The translations under genes and the position numbers were made by a program. A stretch of DNA of 64,000 nt from Lindgomyces ingoldianus (taxonomy: Eukaryota > Ascomycota > Dothideomycetes > Pleosporales > Lindgomycetaceae): positions 263,779-327,778 of the forward strand of contig NW_022985171.1 in the NCBI RefSeq assembly GCF_010093535.1. The letters run 5' to 3'. The notes below the pieces were generated by a model. It searched no databases. It saw only the letters and a program-made list of their open reading frames with translations, and was not told the origin of the DNA. This document shows positions 1 to 10,884 of the stretch, one piece after another (positions within the stretch are counted from its first letter, which is position 1; every line of letters starts with the position of its first letter).

Positions 1-1056
1 CTTTTACTTACTTTTTTATAAAGGTACTACTTACTAGACTTTATTACTAACTTACTAAAATTAAAAGACTTTATAAGTAGTACTTATAACTTAATTTTAG
101 TACTTATTAACTACTTTTTAAAGTATGTCTAGTACCTTTCTGTTACTAAAACTATTATAGTAAAAAAACTAGCTACTCTTCTAAAAAAAGTAATTCTTTA
201 TAAAGATAAAACTGCTAGATACTTTTATTTTTAACTATAGTTTAATCTTTACTAGTTAGTTTTAGTTAGACATCTACTTTTACTTAAAGATTAACTACTA
301 GCTTAGTATAGCTTTTTATTCTTAAACTAATAAGTAAACTAAGTATTAAAATTAAGAATTAAAGTTATTTTTATAGTTATACTTAAACTACTAGTAGAAT
401 AATTAGTGCAAGCTGCTACTATACATAGAGTATGCTTACAACTCTAAGAAACACTTCTTCTATAGTAAATGTCTAATACGCGTAGTGTATAGAGTTACCC
501 TAAAAAGCTTTAATAAAGTTAAAAATAATTATTAGCTTAAGCGCTTACTTTAAGTATAAAATAAGTCTAGAAAGGCACTAGCCTTATAAAACTAAGTAGT
601 TACTTATCTTTTAAGATAAAATAAGTAATAAGAAACTACGCGATTATACCTTAAGTAAGTGCAGCAGCACTAGGTTAAATAGTATAACATTAAGTATTTA
701 AAAAAACACTTTAGTATAAAAGATTAAGTTATTCTAAAGTTAAAGCACATTAAAACATAGTGTCTATTAAAAAAGCTTAATGTAATATACTTAAAACCTT
801 TTAAAGTACTTAAAAAAATTAAAAAGCTAGTATACTAGCTAGACTTACTATAATTAATGTAAAAAATTTATTCTGTCTTTTATGTTTTACTGCTAAAGTA
901 ATAAAATAAACTTTTTTAAGAAAAGCTTTTCTAGCCTAGGCCTATACATGTTCTAAAGACAGATAGTAAAGACTACTATAAAGTTAAAAAAATTCTTAAA
1001 CATAAAGATTTAAAGGTAGAATAATAGTTTTTTATAAAGTAGCTTAAGTAGCTTTT
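1..1056. other. AT-rich, RIP-like gene-free DNA
   Basis: This stretch is very AT-rich, dominated by TA dinucleotides, and has stop codons in every frame. No open reading frame of useful length or recognisable protein motif is visible. The composition is typical of fungal repeats mutated by RIP, which turns CpA into TpA. It probably consists of dead transposon sequence, but I could not identify a family. Confidence 0.7.
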
Positions 1057-1366
1057 TGTAACGGCGCAGGCAAGACAATAGGTCCGAATGCGGTGGGAAT
1101 CCACTCAGAGGCATATAGGAGTGCGTGGGGACTCTGAACCTGGGAATGCCATTAACACCTATAGGCCTTGTACAAAAGGATATTAGAAAACTACTAAGCT
1201 AGCTACAGGGCAAGGTGCGACTAAATACATAAAGGAATAAGGGTAACAGTAGAGGGCAGAGCAGAGTTAGGGCCAGGTTGAGTCAGGGTTAAGCTAGGGT
1301 TGGAGCTGATACAGGGACCCTTCGGATGGGTTCTAGGCGACCTGAGATGGAACAAGAATTGTTACA
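1057..1366 (-). repeat. Long terminal repeat, copy 1 (3' LTR on the minus strand)
   Basis: This 310-base repeat keeps more G and C than its partner at 2171-2480. It is bordered inside by the candidate polypurine tract (1367-1380, seen as a C-run on the plus strand) and outside by the CTTTT target duplication. Confidence 0.85.
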
Positions 1367-2170
1367 CTACCCCCCCCCTCTGTAGACTAATAGTCTCTAT
1401 TAGTAGTACTTATAGTACAAAGTATTGCTGTTATGTCCTCTGCCTTAAACTAAAACTAGTCTAATTTAGCTAGGTGTCCTTGCTCTAAAATATTCCTTTG
1501 TAATGCTAGCAGTGTCCTCTAACTAAACGCCATGCGTGCGCGCTAGCTCTATTAGTAATCTGTATTAATGTCTAGCCTGTTAAGAATTAAGGTTTACTAT
1601 TATTCTTTGCTATCTGTGCAGTTATTAATTTTAGGCGTGCGTTTAGTAAGGTAGCATTAGGTATTATTAGAGTGCCTAAAAGGTCTCTTGCTATTAGAGT
1701 AGTAGAGGTGATTTAAGGCATTATTAGGGGTGATTTAGTGGTTGACGAGGTCTGTTAGAACAGATTGCTATAGTTTAGCTCTAAATCAGGTAGGTTTAGC
1801 TTTAGGTCCTACAGAGGCGGGTTTAGCTGTTAATAGAGTGGTGGTTAGTAGTTAAAAGTTAGGCATTAGTAGTTGTCTCTAATCCTAATAGGTTATTAGT
1901 AGTCTTTAAGTTTCTACCTTAGCGTATTCTTTGCAACTTTTCTAAAGGCAATCTTAATTGCATAGAGATAGAAAGTTCTAAACTTAAAGGCTTTAGTTAA
2001 CTAGAGGTTAATAAGATCTAGTCTATAAACTAAATAGTTTAATATAACAGTGTGTAAGTATTATAACCTAAACTAAATTAGACGCGTCTTAGGCTTAGAC
2101 ATAGTTAAACAAACAATTAGTGTAATATTATACAAGGCTGTTACTAGCAAAAGCAAGTTTTCTAATATAA

Positions 2171-2480
2171 TGTAACAGCGCAGGCAAGACAATAGGTCTA
2201 AATGCAGAGGGAATCCACTTAGAGGCATATAGAAGTGCGTGGAGACTCTAAACCTAGGAATGCTATTAACACCTATAGGCCTTGTATAAAAAGATATTAG
2301 AAAACTACTAAGCTAGCTACAGAGCAAGGTGCAACTAAATACATAAGAGAATAGAGGTAACAGCAGGGGGCAGGGCAGAGTTAGGGCCAGGTTGAGTCAG
2401 GGTCAAGCCAGGGTCGGAGCTGATACAGGGACCCTTCGGATGGGTTCTAGGCGACCTGAGATGGAACGAGAATTGTTACA
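2171..2480 (-). repeat. Long terminal repeat, copy 2 (5' LTR on the minus strand)
   Basis: This is the partner of the repeat at 1057-1366, with the same length and ends. Many positions have A or T where copy 1 has G or C, although the reverse also occurs in the second half. The short reading frame across its right end (2392-2574) is not a gene. Confidence 0.85.
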
Positions 2481-4820
2481 CTTTTTAAAGACTCTACTTA
2501 AAAACTTAAAAAACACTTTAATAACTATAAAAAAGTTTTTTAAAATTATTAGCTTACTTTTTATAATATATTAAAATAGAAGTAATAGCTAAACACTACA
2601 TTTATAGGTACCTTCTAGAGTATAACTACACTAACTTTAGCACTTATAGTAAAACCTAATGTAATCTAAACTTTATAACATAAAAATTACTAAAAAAAGT
2701 TAGCATATAAATAATAAAAAAATAAAGTAATAACTTACACTTTTTACTATAAAATTTTAACTTTATGCAGCTTATAAGGTTATAACCTAGAGTGTAGTAA
2801 GAATGTCTATATTAAAGGTACTATCTAGGGCCACACTAGACCTAGAGAGGTTCTAAGTAAAGTCTAGACTAGGTATTATCTATATATATAATAAGAATAT
2901 TCTAAAAATTCTTAAAAAACATTACTAGCTACTTTTTTAGTAAAATAAAAGTTTTATATACTTTTAATTTATTTATGCTATACTAAACTACTAGTTTATA
3001 ACTAGCAAGCTTACCTTCTTAGCAGCAGGTATATTTAGCCTATAGTAGTACTACTGTTTCTTCTAGTTAGTTATGTAGCTATTCTTAAAAAAAATTACTT
3101 TAAACTTAGACTAAATAATAGTATTATTTAAATAATTTTTACTAATGCTACTAAAACTACTTTAAAGTAAAGTTAGCTATAATTTAAATAACTTATAATA
3201 CTAAGATATACTTTATACTGCTTATAGTTATGTTTCTAGAAAACCTAATACTACTAGGCATACTTTACTAGCGTAAAACCCTTAGTCTTACGCTTTAGCT
3301 ACTAGAAGTATACATTAATATACTTTCTAAGGGCTAGCGTATATAAAAAAACATCCTCTTAATAGTAAAGCTAAGCTTTAGTGTCTAGGTTAAGTTTTTA
3401 ACTTAGGTTACTTATAGTTTTAATAGTGCACTTATTATAGTTAAAAGCTTAGTTAATATAGTACTAAAAAATATTTTTAGCGCAGTAAAAGTAAGAGTTA
3501 AGCTGTACAAAGTTAGCATAAACTTAAAAAGCTTTAAAGACACTTACTTTTATATAGCTACTTACCTTCTTATTAGCACAGCTTTTATAAACACTAAATA
3601 GTGTACTTTTTAAGCCTACACTAGTATTTATAGCTATATAAAAATTAAAAGCTAAAGGCTTTTTACCTCTTTTTTTAGACAATAGCGCAGCAACATAGCT
3701 ATAGCACTATTTCTAAATAAGTAGCAGCTAAGGCTTTAAGTAAGGCAGAAGCTTATAGATATGCATAGAAATCTCCTTTTTAAAGCACTAAGTAAAAGAT
3801 GTAATAAGAATAGTAAAAAAAAATAAAGTTATAGCTAAAAAAACTAGTTAAAAAAAGCTAAAGTAAAAGTAAAAAAAAAAAAGTTAAAAATAGTAAAAAT
3901 AGTGTTTATACTTAAACTTACACTTACTTTCTTTACTTTATATAAAGTTTAAAGTTACTTTAAAGCCTTACTACTTATAACCTACTTAGTATAGAGTGTT
4001 AGAGAGATAAGAAAACATATAAATAGCTTAAAAAAACTACTACTTATGCTTATACTTAACTAACTAGAAAAGTAACTACTTTTAGTAAATAGTAACATAT
4101 TAAAAGCATTATTCTTAAGCATTTTATACATAGAGATATCTTTAAAGCATTAATTTATTAGTACTTAAAAAAACTAGTAAAATAACTTACTTATATAAAA
4201 CTATACTTTTTTATTTAGTACTTATAGCTCTAGACTAGAGTAGCTGTAGACTTAGTTTTAAAAGCTTTATAGTACTAACTTTAGAACTATTTTAGTAACT
4301 CTAAGCTATTTTAAATAAAATTATAATATTATAAGCTTACTAATAACTATGCTTTTAAAAGAAACTGCCTACATAAAAATAGTGCATTTATAAATGCCTT
4401 ATAGTACTTATAAGTACTAAAACTAAAACTTTAAGACCTTTAAAAGCAAACCTTAACTAGATAGTAAAAAAAAAAAGTTATAATTTTAAGTTACTTTTAT
4501 AGAAGTAAGCTTTTTAATTATAGACTATTTACTTTACTTAGCTTTTATAGGCTTATTAAGCTTAACCTAATAAGATAAAAACACTTTATATTAGTAGCTA
4601 TAGCGCTAATAATAATATTCTAAATTACTTAATTATACTTCTTTAGACATAGTTTTCTTTTACTAAGGTTTTTTAAAGTTTAGTTACTAGTAATAAGTAC
4701 TACCTAAGTATAACCTATACAGTCTCTACTGCAGGTCCGCCTAGGGCTAGTCTAAGTTACTATAATATCCTACCTATCTAATTACAAGATTAAGAACAAC
4801 CTGCAGAAGAAGGGGGGCTA
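2481..4820. other. AT-rich, RIP-like gene-free DNA with probable dead retroelement interior
   Basis: No coding frame survives here. The last part (about 4740-4820) is less degraded and ends in a purine-rich run directly before the LTR at 4821, so at least its right end is likely to be the decayed interior of an LTR retrotransposon. No matching upstream LTR was found within the window. Confidence 0.55.
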
Positions 4821-5060
4821 TGTTACAGTTAACTTAGACATGCCTTAGACTCTCTCTAGAGAGCCCTTAGCTTAGCCTAGCATTAGGCACATAGCGTTCT
4901 GTCACGTGCCCTAGCACATATATATATCCTCTCACAAACCCCTAAGTCTTCTTAAGGATTCGTCTATTAATACTATCCTGTACCCCCTTCTGCGCTTCAT
5001 GCTTTCTGCTTCACAGTGCTCTCACAGGCTGTAAGGCTAAGATGGCGCTTACGTGCAACA
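4821..5060 (+). repeat. Probable 3' LTR of a decayed retrotransposon
   Basis: The sequence starts TGTTAC and ends GCAACA, and follows a polypurine tract (4806-4820), which is the normal junction of a retroelement interior with its 3' LTR. It holds a TATA-like run after a CACGTG box, consistent with an LTR promoter. A related segment occurs on the opposite strand at about 48101-48250, so this belongs to a dispersed family. No 5' LTR or target duplication could be confirmed. Confidence 0.6.
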
Positions 5061-5649
5061 GGTATATATACTATCCTGTACGTAATAATTAACTGTTAGT
5101 TAATTATCCGCACCTTTTTAGTTGTATTAGCGCGCATATAAAAAAGTGTACTATTAGTAGCTACTATCTACTAGTTATTAATAGCTATAAAAGCTATAAC
5201 TTACTTTATTTCTAGTAATACTATAAAGATAATAAAATTATTACTATTTATATACTTTTTTACTTATTACACTTTTTATAGCTACTTAATATAAGTTGTT
5301 TTACTTCTTTAAAAAAAGTGTATAGGCGCTAAGCTAAAATCCTTATACACAACTAAATTACTTATATTATAAAAATAAAGTTTTTACTATACTTTAAAGC
5401 AGCTTATAATGCTATAATTACTTTTAGTAATATCTAAAAAAAAGTTTTAAGGCGCTAAATTAGTTTCCTTTAACTTGTAATAAGTTATAATAGGCTTTAA
5501 TGTAAAGTTGCGCACTTTATTACTACTACTACGTATATATAATAAGCTCTAGTAGTTATAAACTCTAAGTAATACTCTAAAAGTTAGGTTATAATTAATG
5601 CTTATAAAAATAAAAATTTAGAAGTATATAAATAGTTTACTAAATTTTA
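5061..5649. other. AT-rich, RIP-like gene-free DNA
   Basis: Same composition as the rest of the island, with no gene or clear repeat boundary apart from the neighbouring elements. Confidence 0.6.
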
Positions 5650-5651
5650 TA

Positions 5652-7501
5652 ACGTATTCCACCACCGAACCTGCTAAACCACTAAACCTGACAAAATCTC
5701 TTAGCATTGCAAACACCACGTACAAAACTCTAATTTTATTCACAACTAAATAGAGAACCTACGTACAACGTGCCTACATCTAATTCTAGTGCTTCTTCTT
5801 TATCCTTTTTACATGTACAAGCGTTGTGCCTAGTCTCTCTACAGTTCCTACAGCGCTGCAGAGCTAGTTAGGCTCTTTCTTAATTACTACTACTACAAGC
5901 CTTCTTTAACTGCTAAGCTACTATAAACGCCTTAGCAGCTACCTACGCTGCTGCAGTCTTATACTCTATTATGCTACCTTACTAGATCTGCTTTCTTTTA
6001 CGCCTCTTGCGCTTAGTTATGTTTACTAATTACTCTTTAAGCTCTTATACACGCGCCTTTATAAGTATATTTCTATATAGCATTTTCTTAGCTTCTTTTA
6101 CAAGCTGTAAAAAGCTTTCTTATGCTGTTATTAGTAATTATATAAAAGAATTATATATAAGCTTTAATTATAATCTAAATTTATATAAATTGCTTAGGGT
6201 CTTTAATTGCTATAGCGTTTCTAGTAGAGGTCCTAGTAGTAGGGTACACAGCTGCATGTTAAGACAATTAAGGACTACTTATGCGTTAATAAGAACTAGT
6301 CTAGATGCTTTAAAAGCCTTTTTATAGTTATTATACATAAAAACGTCTAAAAATGTGTTTTTAAAGGCTAAAAAAAAGCATTCTTTATTAATATGCTACA
6401 CATGTTAGCGTGCTAAGTCTTATACACACTAAGAGTACTTAAGCTTTAATAGCAAGAAGCACACTACATTAAGTAGCTAGAGGATATGCAATAAATGCGT
6501 AAGTATATAGAGTGTAAAGATCTTTTATATAAAGCAATAATTTTTAAAATTCTAGTTTAGGTAGCTCTTATAGCTATCTAGTATAAGCAGCTTATATACT
6601 CCTACCTAACATGTTTTTATATGCTTATTAAAGTGCTTTAACTACTTAAGACTAAGTGTGTTATTTGTCTAGCTATTCTTAGAAACTAATAGCTTTTAAT
6701 TATATAGTATTAATATCTTCTTATACTAGGCAGAGATGTAGACGCGTCCTTTGTAGATAATAAATAGCAGAGTAGTGTAGCTAGCAGCGCAAATGCTCTA
6801 GATTATAGTAACCTATTCTTAGTTACCTAGCTATGTAAGAATAAGCCTTATACATCTTTCTAAACTTATAATAACTTTTATAGTGCTAATTATGCCTATT
6901 TAGAAGCTAGTCTTATTAAAGTTATAGATATTATTATTATAAATACTATATTTTACTATTATGTTTTATATAAGCTTAAACTACTTTATAATTAACTTTA
7001 GGTCTTCTTAGAGTATTCTCTAGCAGTTCTTTACTTAATTAAACGCTATTTTAAGCTTCTTTATACAAGACATAAACTGTGTAAGCTAGTTTATCTCTAC
7101 TAGTGTCCTACTACGCGCAGCTAATAGTCTGTTTACTATATCTACTACTTTACACAGCTAGGGCGCAAATCCTTGTAAATTAAGGTTAAAGATATATTAT
7201 ATAATTATTTACTTTTTAGTTGTAGTAAGTTTCTAGTAATTTAGTTGTATAGTAAGTTAAAATGTAATTCTGTTAAGCTAAGCAGCAAGCTACTAATAAG
7301 GCACGTTAAAAGCTACTGCAGCTTATTATACACATTTAAATTAGCGTAAGCAGTAGGCCTAGAGCGCAAGGATAATTCTGCCTTCTTGCTAAGTTAGTAT
7401 AGTCTTGTGTTGTTTAGACATTGCGTCTTGTATGTGGTGTTTGCAATGCTAAGAGATTTTGTTGGGTTCAGTGGTTTAGCGGGTTTGGTGGTGGAATACG
7501 T
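5652..7501. mobile_element. Terminal-inverted-repeat DNA transposon relic (TA target, Tc1/mariner-like)
   Basis: The two ends form an inverted repeat of about 78 bases (5652-5728 against 7425-7501) beginning ACGTATTCCACCACC. The few mismatches are transitions. Both ends are flanked by TA (5650-5651 and 7502-7503), the target used by Tc1/mariner-type elements. The size, 1,850 bases, suits a single-transposase element. The interior has stop codons in all frames; the reading frame at 6007-6327 has no recognisable transposase motif. The superfamily call rests on the TA duplication and size only. Confidence 0.7.
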
Positions 7502-7503
7502 TA

Positions 7504-8124
7504 GTTAAAGTGTTTAAAAAAGTTTTTAAAAAAGTAGTAATAATTATGCATAAGCTAGTGTTAGTATAATAAAAAATTACTAAGCTTTAAGTAGTGTAAA
7601 GATAGGATAGTAAGTAGCATAGATAGCACTAAGAGCAAGCTTTTAGAGAAAGATAGAAGTGTATTATAAGAGAGATAAATTGCTGCTAAGCCTTACTTGT
7701 TAGGATTCATGCTTATATACAAAGCACAGGTCATACAACCTCTAAACAGGTTAGGTGAGGCGATACTAGCCTGTTCTAGAACATCTAGCCTTACAAGTAG
7801 CTAATAAAGCTGCTACATAACATAAATTACTAAAGAAAAGTAAATTAAAGTAGAAAAAACTTTAATAATTTAAAAAAGCCTACACTTAACAGCTTTAAAG
7901 AAGTTTAAAGCGCGTAGTAATAAAAAGAAAGTAAAGAAGCAAGTGTAAGCTAAAGTAGGTAAGCTATTCTAAAGGCGCTGCAGCTAGTGTAATTAGACTA
8001 GGTATAACATGTAAACATATAAGCAAGAAGCAAAAGTAGTATCTAAATAATATTCTAGGCTGTACTGTACTATATAGTGCTAGAGCAGGTTGTTATAGGC
8101 TATAATAGAGTTTGTTAGGGTGGG
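7504..8124. other. AT-rich gene-free DNA
   Basis: RIP-like sequence with no supported gene. It leads into the direct repeats at 8125-8450 and marks the edge of the repeat island. Confidence 0.6.
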
Positions 8125-8450
8125 GTCTTGGCAAAAGTAAGCGACTCAGGTGTGTGAGCAACTCGCCTGTGAAGTACGTTATCTTTTAAAGAGCCTTATA
8201 CATAACTATAGCATGTTGCTTTAAAAGTGTTATGTTTTATTTAAAAGCCTAAAGTGTAAGCTGTATCTAACACCCTTTTAGCGCGCCTAAGTAGTGTTGT
8301 TAGGAATGCATTAGTGTAGGAAGGGTGGCTTAGTAGGGTCTTAGCAAAAGTTAGCAACACAGGTGTGTGAGCAACTCGCCTGTGGTGTACGTTAGTCTTA
8401 GCAAAAGTAAGCAACTTAGGTGTGGAGCAACTCGCCCGTGGTGTACGTTA
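8125..8450 (+). repeat. Three direct copies of a ~57-base motif
   Basis: Copies lie at 8125-8181, 8338-8394 and 8395-8450, all in the same orientation. Each runs from GTCTTRGCAAAAGT through GAGCAACTCGCC to TACGTTA. Copies 2 and 3 are tandem; copy 1 is separated by about 156 bases of AT-rich DNA. They may be leftover transposon ends, but no inverted partner was found. Confidence 0.7.
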
Positions 8451-8799
8451 CACGTTGCAGAATCTCTGCTGAGCCTCTCGGCCTTTTGTGATGAAACACA
8501 CTAGGGACTTATTTGAAGTACCTTGGGGCTGTAGCATCTCTGCTGTGCCGTTTGAAAACTCGTGGGTGGAAGGCAACACGGGCTTACCAACGGTTGGATG
8601 GTGTGCCTCTGTGCCTGTGCCTCTGTGCCGGTGTCTCTGTGCCTCTGTGTCTCTGTGCCTCTGTGCCTCTGTGCCTCTGTGCCTCCTTGCCTCTTACGTG
8701 GCACTAAGTTAGTTATTATGAATATTAACGGCCCATAATTGATAAGACCGTCGTGGCACCCCCCTGGAAGGTTATTCTGATCTGGACCAGTCGATTGAC
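8451..8799. other. Upstream region of the bZIP/ankyrin regulator
   Basis: Base composition shifts here from the AT-rich island to normal coding-like DNA. The stretch contains the minisatellite at 8604-8692 and presumably the promoter and 5' leader of the regulator gene. No unambiguous TATA box or known operator is visible. Confidence 0.5.
8604..8692 (+). repeat. Minisatellite of ~9-base CTCTGTGCC units
   Basis: About ten imperfect units of CTCTGTGCC run head to tail about 110 bases upstream of the regulator start codon. The overlapping reading frames on both strands are low-complexity products of the repeat, not genes. Confidence 0.85.
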
Positions 8800-9138
8800 A
8801 TGGATGTCGACTGCATGCCTGCAACCAGTGATACCAAGGAGGCGGCAAAATCACCTGACGAGTGGAAGCACATTGCAGATTCGACGCAGCGCAAGAAGGT
8901 GCAGAACAGGAATGCGCAGAGAATATACCGTAAGTCAGATCCGAAGCTGCCTCGTCTTGACATTGGACTGGCACTGAAGGCGTGGCAGGACACAAGCTCA
9001 AGAGGCGCATCGCCGAATTGGAGCGAATCAACAGCAGGCTTGTGTCGCGCCAGACCACGTCCAGCCCGAGCCCTGTACCTGGGCCTGCCCTCACTGCAGC
9101 CTCGGGCTCGGGCTCGAGCTCGTCATGCGAACCCGACG

Positions 9139-9192
<54 letters not shown>

Positions 9193-10157
9193 TCAACAAT
9201 TACAACCTTTTCTCTCCCCCGTCGCCTCAGCAGACTGCTCCGTCTTCACTCAGCAACACCGCAACCACCGAGGACTGTACCTACTCCCCCCAAGCACTAT
9301 GGCCCGACGATTCCATGGCCGCCTTGGACCAGCTGGCCGACGTGCACTGCCTGCTCAACCCCTCGACCCTACTCCCGGACAGCGCCATTCCCAGCCTCAT
9401 GCTCGATTTCCCCGTTGAGCAGCCCGCGGCCTCTCCATACGACCTCTTCTCCACACAGCCATGCGCACCCTCTTCTCCCTCATATCCAGCGACGACGGCG
9501 GCGGCAGCGCCAACCGTGTCCCTCGACGACGGCCGAACCACGCTGCACCACGCCATAGAGCAGGACCGCCTATCAATGGTATCGATGCTGTTGGCCCAGC
9601 GCGCCGACGTGTTCGCCCAAAACGTGTGCGGTGCTGCCCATGGCAATGCGGCTGCCACCCGCCTGGTGCCCGCCGCGGCGACGGAACAGGCCCACGCAGA
9701 CGACGAAGCGGGTGCGCAGACGCAGAAGATGAGGCCAGGCGTTGCCGTGGTGGGCGATGCAGGCGGCGCCACGCCACTACACTTGGCCGCGGCCGGCGGG
9801 CACGAAGGCGCCGTCGCTGTGCTGTTGGGCCTGCAGCACGCAGCCTCATCGTCACCGTCATGGTCGTCGTTCCCCTTTCCTGGCGCCGAGCACAAGGCCA
9901 CGAGCGCTGTGGACATGCAGACGCCGCTCAGCGACCCCAACGCTGTCGACGCTAGCCGTCAGACACCACTGCATCTGGCCGCGGCGGCAGGCAGCGAGCC
10001 CGTTGTACAGCTGCTGTTAGATGCAGGTGCGGACATGCGATTCAAATCCGCCAACGGGTGGACGGCGCTGCATGTAGCCGGGTGGGCGGGACATGACGGC
10101 GTTGTCGCGCTGCTGTTGCGGCGCGGCGCAGATGTCGACTGCCGGGTCAAGAAGTGA
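8800..10157 (+). CDS. bZIP-type basic region plus ankyrin-repeat transcription factor (TOXE-like)
   Basis: This is a probable nuclear regulator of the adjacent FAS beta and NRPS genes. Exon 1 is 8800-8929, the intron 8930-8988 and exon 2 8989-10157, giving 432 residues. The intron falls inside the DNA-binding region; splicing joins QNRNAQRIY to RHKLKRRIAELER, a bZIP basic region at about residues 25-55. The zipper that follows is only about two heptads long. Then come a Ser-rich segment, a run of about 18 Asn encoded by an AAC repeat, and a Pro/Ser-rich middle. Four ankyrin repeats occupy about residues 220-430, with TPLHLAAA twice and TALHVAGWAGH, and end close to the C-terminus. A basic region with C-terminal ankyrin repeats and no long zipper is the architecture of TOXE, the HC-toxin regulator, which is close in length. 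Family assignment is firm; the control target is inferred from position. Confidence 0.88.
9138..9192 (+). repeat. AAC/CAA trinucleotide microsatellite in the regulator coding sequence
   Basis: About 18 perfect trinucleotide units encode the poly-Asn run of the regulator. Such tracts change length easily, so the linker between the DNA-binding and ankyrin parts may vary between strains. Confidence 0.9.
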
Positions 10158-10884
10158 CTATGAGGAAAATCTAATGAAGCGTCGTTTCTGTATTGGTTGC
10201 CTTGCTCAAATACATTATTACGTCAGGTTGTACATGAGAGTTAGACCTTATTGAGCGTGCGATTTAGAACTTAATATACCCTTTTTATTTGTCGTATTCG
10301 TTTCCAATCAGGCAAGGCCCTTCGTGCTTCCATTCAGAAAAGGCCGTTCGTTAAGACGGTTTTTCTACTTATATGGACTAAACAGAGGCTAAGATGAAAC
10401 CCTGTCTCTCGCCAACAGTCCAAACTAGCAAAGTTGCCTGGTACCTACTGTGTTCCTGATTACATACCCAGCTGTATACGGGATTGAGAACGTTACTACT
10501 AGACCTATATCAACACTGTTGATATCGAATAGTCGCCGTGTGTATGTACATGTCTACACTACGCCTTGATGATCCTTCGATCAGTTGCCATCGAACATGA
10601 AAAAGTACAACATCTCTATTCTACATCGTCTACTTCGAGCATAAACTTCGACTGGGGACGTAGTGGTTTTGGACGTGTAGCATTGTAGCATAAATAAGCA
10701 TGGTAATGATACACATAAATTCCATGGACATCATGACGAAAAGACATGATACATAGTTAAAGTAGGATACATGATGCTATCTATCAAACGCCCCGCGCCT
10801 ATGTATGCAAGGAATGACAAAGACTACAAGATTAACACACGAAAGTCTTACCTACCAGAAGACCAAAGCAAAAGAAAGAAAAAT
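10158..10884. terminator. Convergent 3' intergenic region between regulator and FAS beta
   Basis: This 727-base stretch separates the stop codons of two convergent genes and should hold both transcript ends. It is AT-richer than the flanking genes and contains AATACATTATT and ACATAAATAAGC-like signals, but no open frame that looks like a gene. Exact polyadenylation sites cannot be set. Confidence 0.5.

Larger units (their letters stand above)
1057..2480 (-). mobile_element. Small LTR retrotransposon derivative (TRIM-like), RIP-mutated
   Basis: Two direct repeats of exactly 310 bases (1057-1366 and 2171-2480) begin with TGTAAC and end with GTTACA, so they have TG...CA termini. They flank only 804 bases of internal sequence. 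The same five bases, CTTTT, lie immediately outside both ends (1052-1056 and 2481-2485), which is a typical LTR-element target-site duplication. Read on the minus strand, a purine tract (complement of 1367-1380) abuts the repeat at 1057-1366, so the element probably runs right to left. The two LTRs differ almost entirely by C/T and G/A transitions, as expected after RIP. The internal part is too short for gag-pol, so this is a non-autonomous or internally deleted element. Confidence 0.85.

Noticed and set aside
6007..6327. 106-codon frame inside the 5652-7501 element
   Set aside because: AT-rich chance frame in RIP-decayed DNA with no transposase motif.
8474..8488. Short match to the 5' end of U2 snRNA (CTCGGCCTTTTG)
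   Set aside because: Only about 13 bases agree; the following branch-recognition region of U2 is absent, so this is not an snRNA gene.
8501..9199. Long minus-strand frame with a poly-Leu start
   Set aside because: It is the antisense of the AAC repeat and CTCTGTGCC minisatellite overlapping the regulator; the Leu run mimics a signal peptide by chance.
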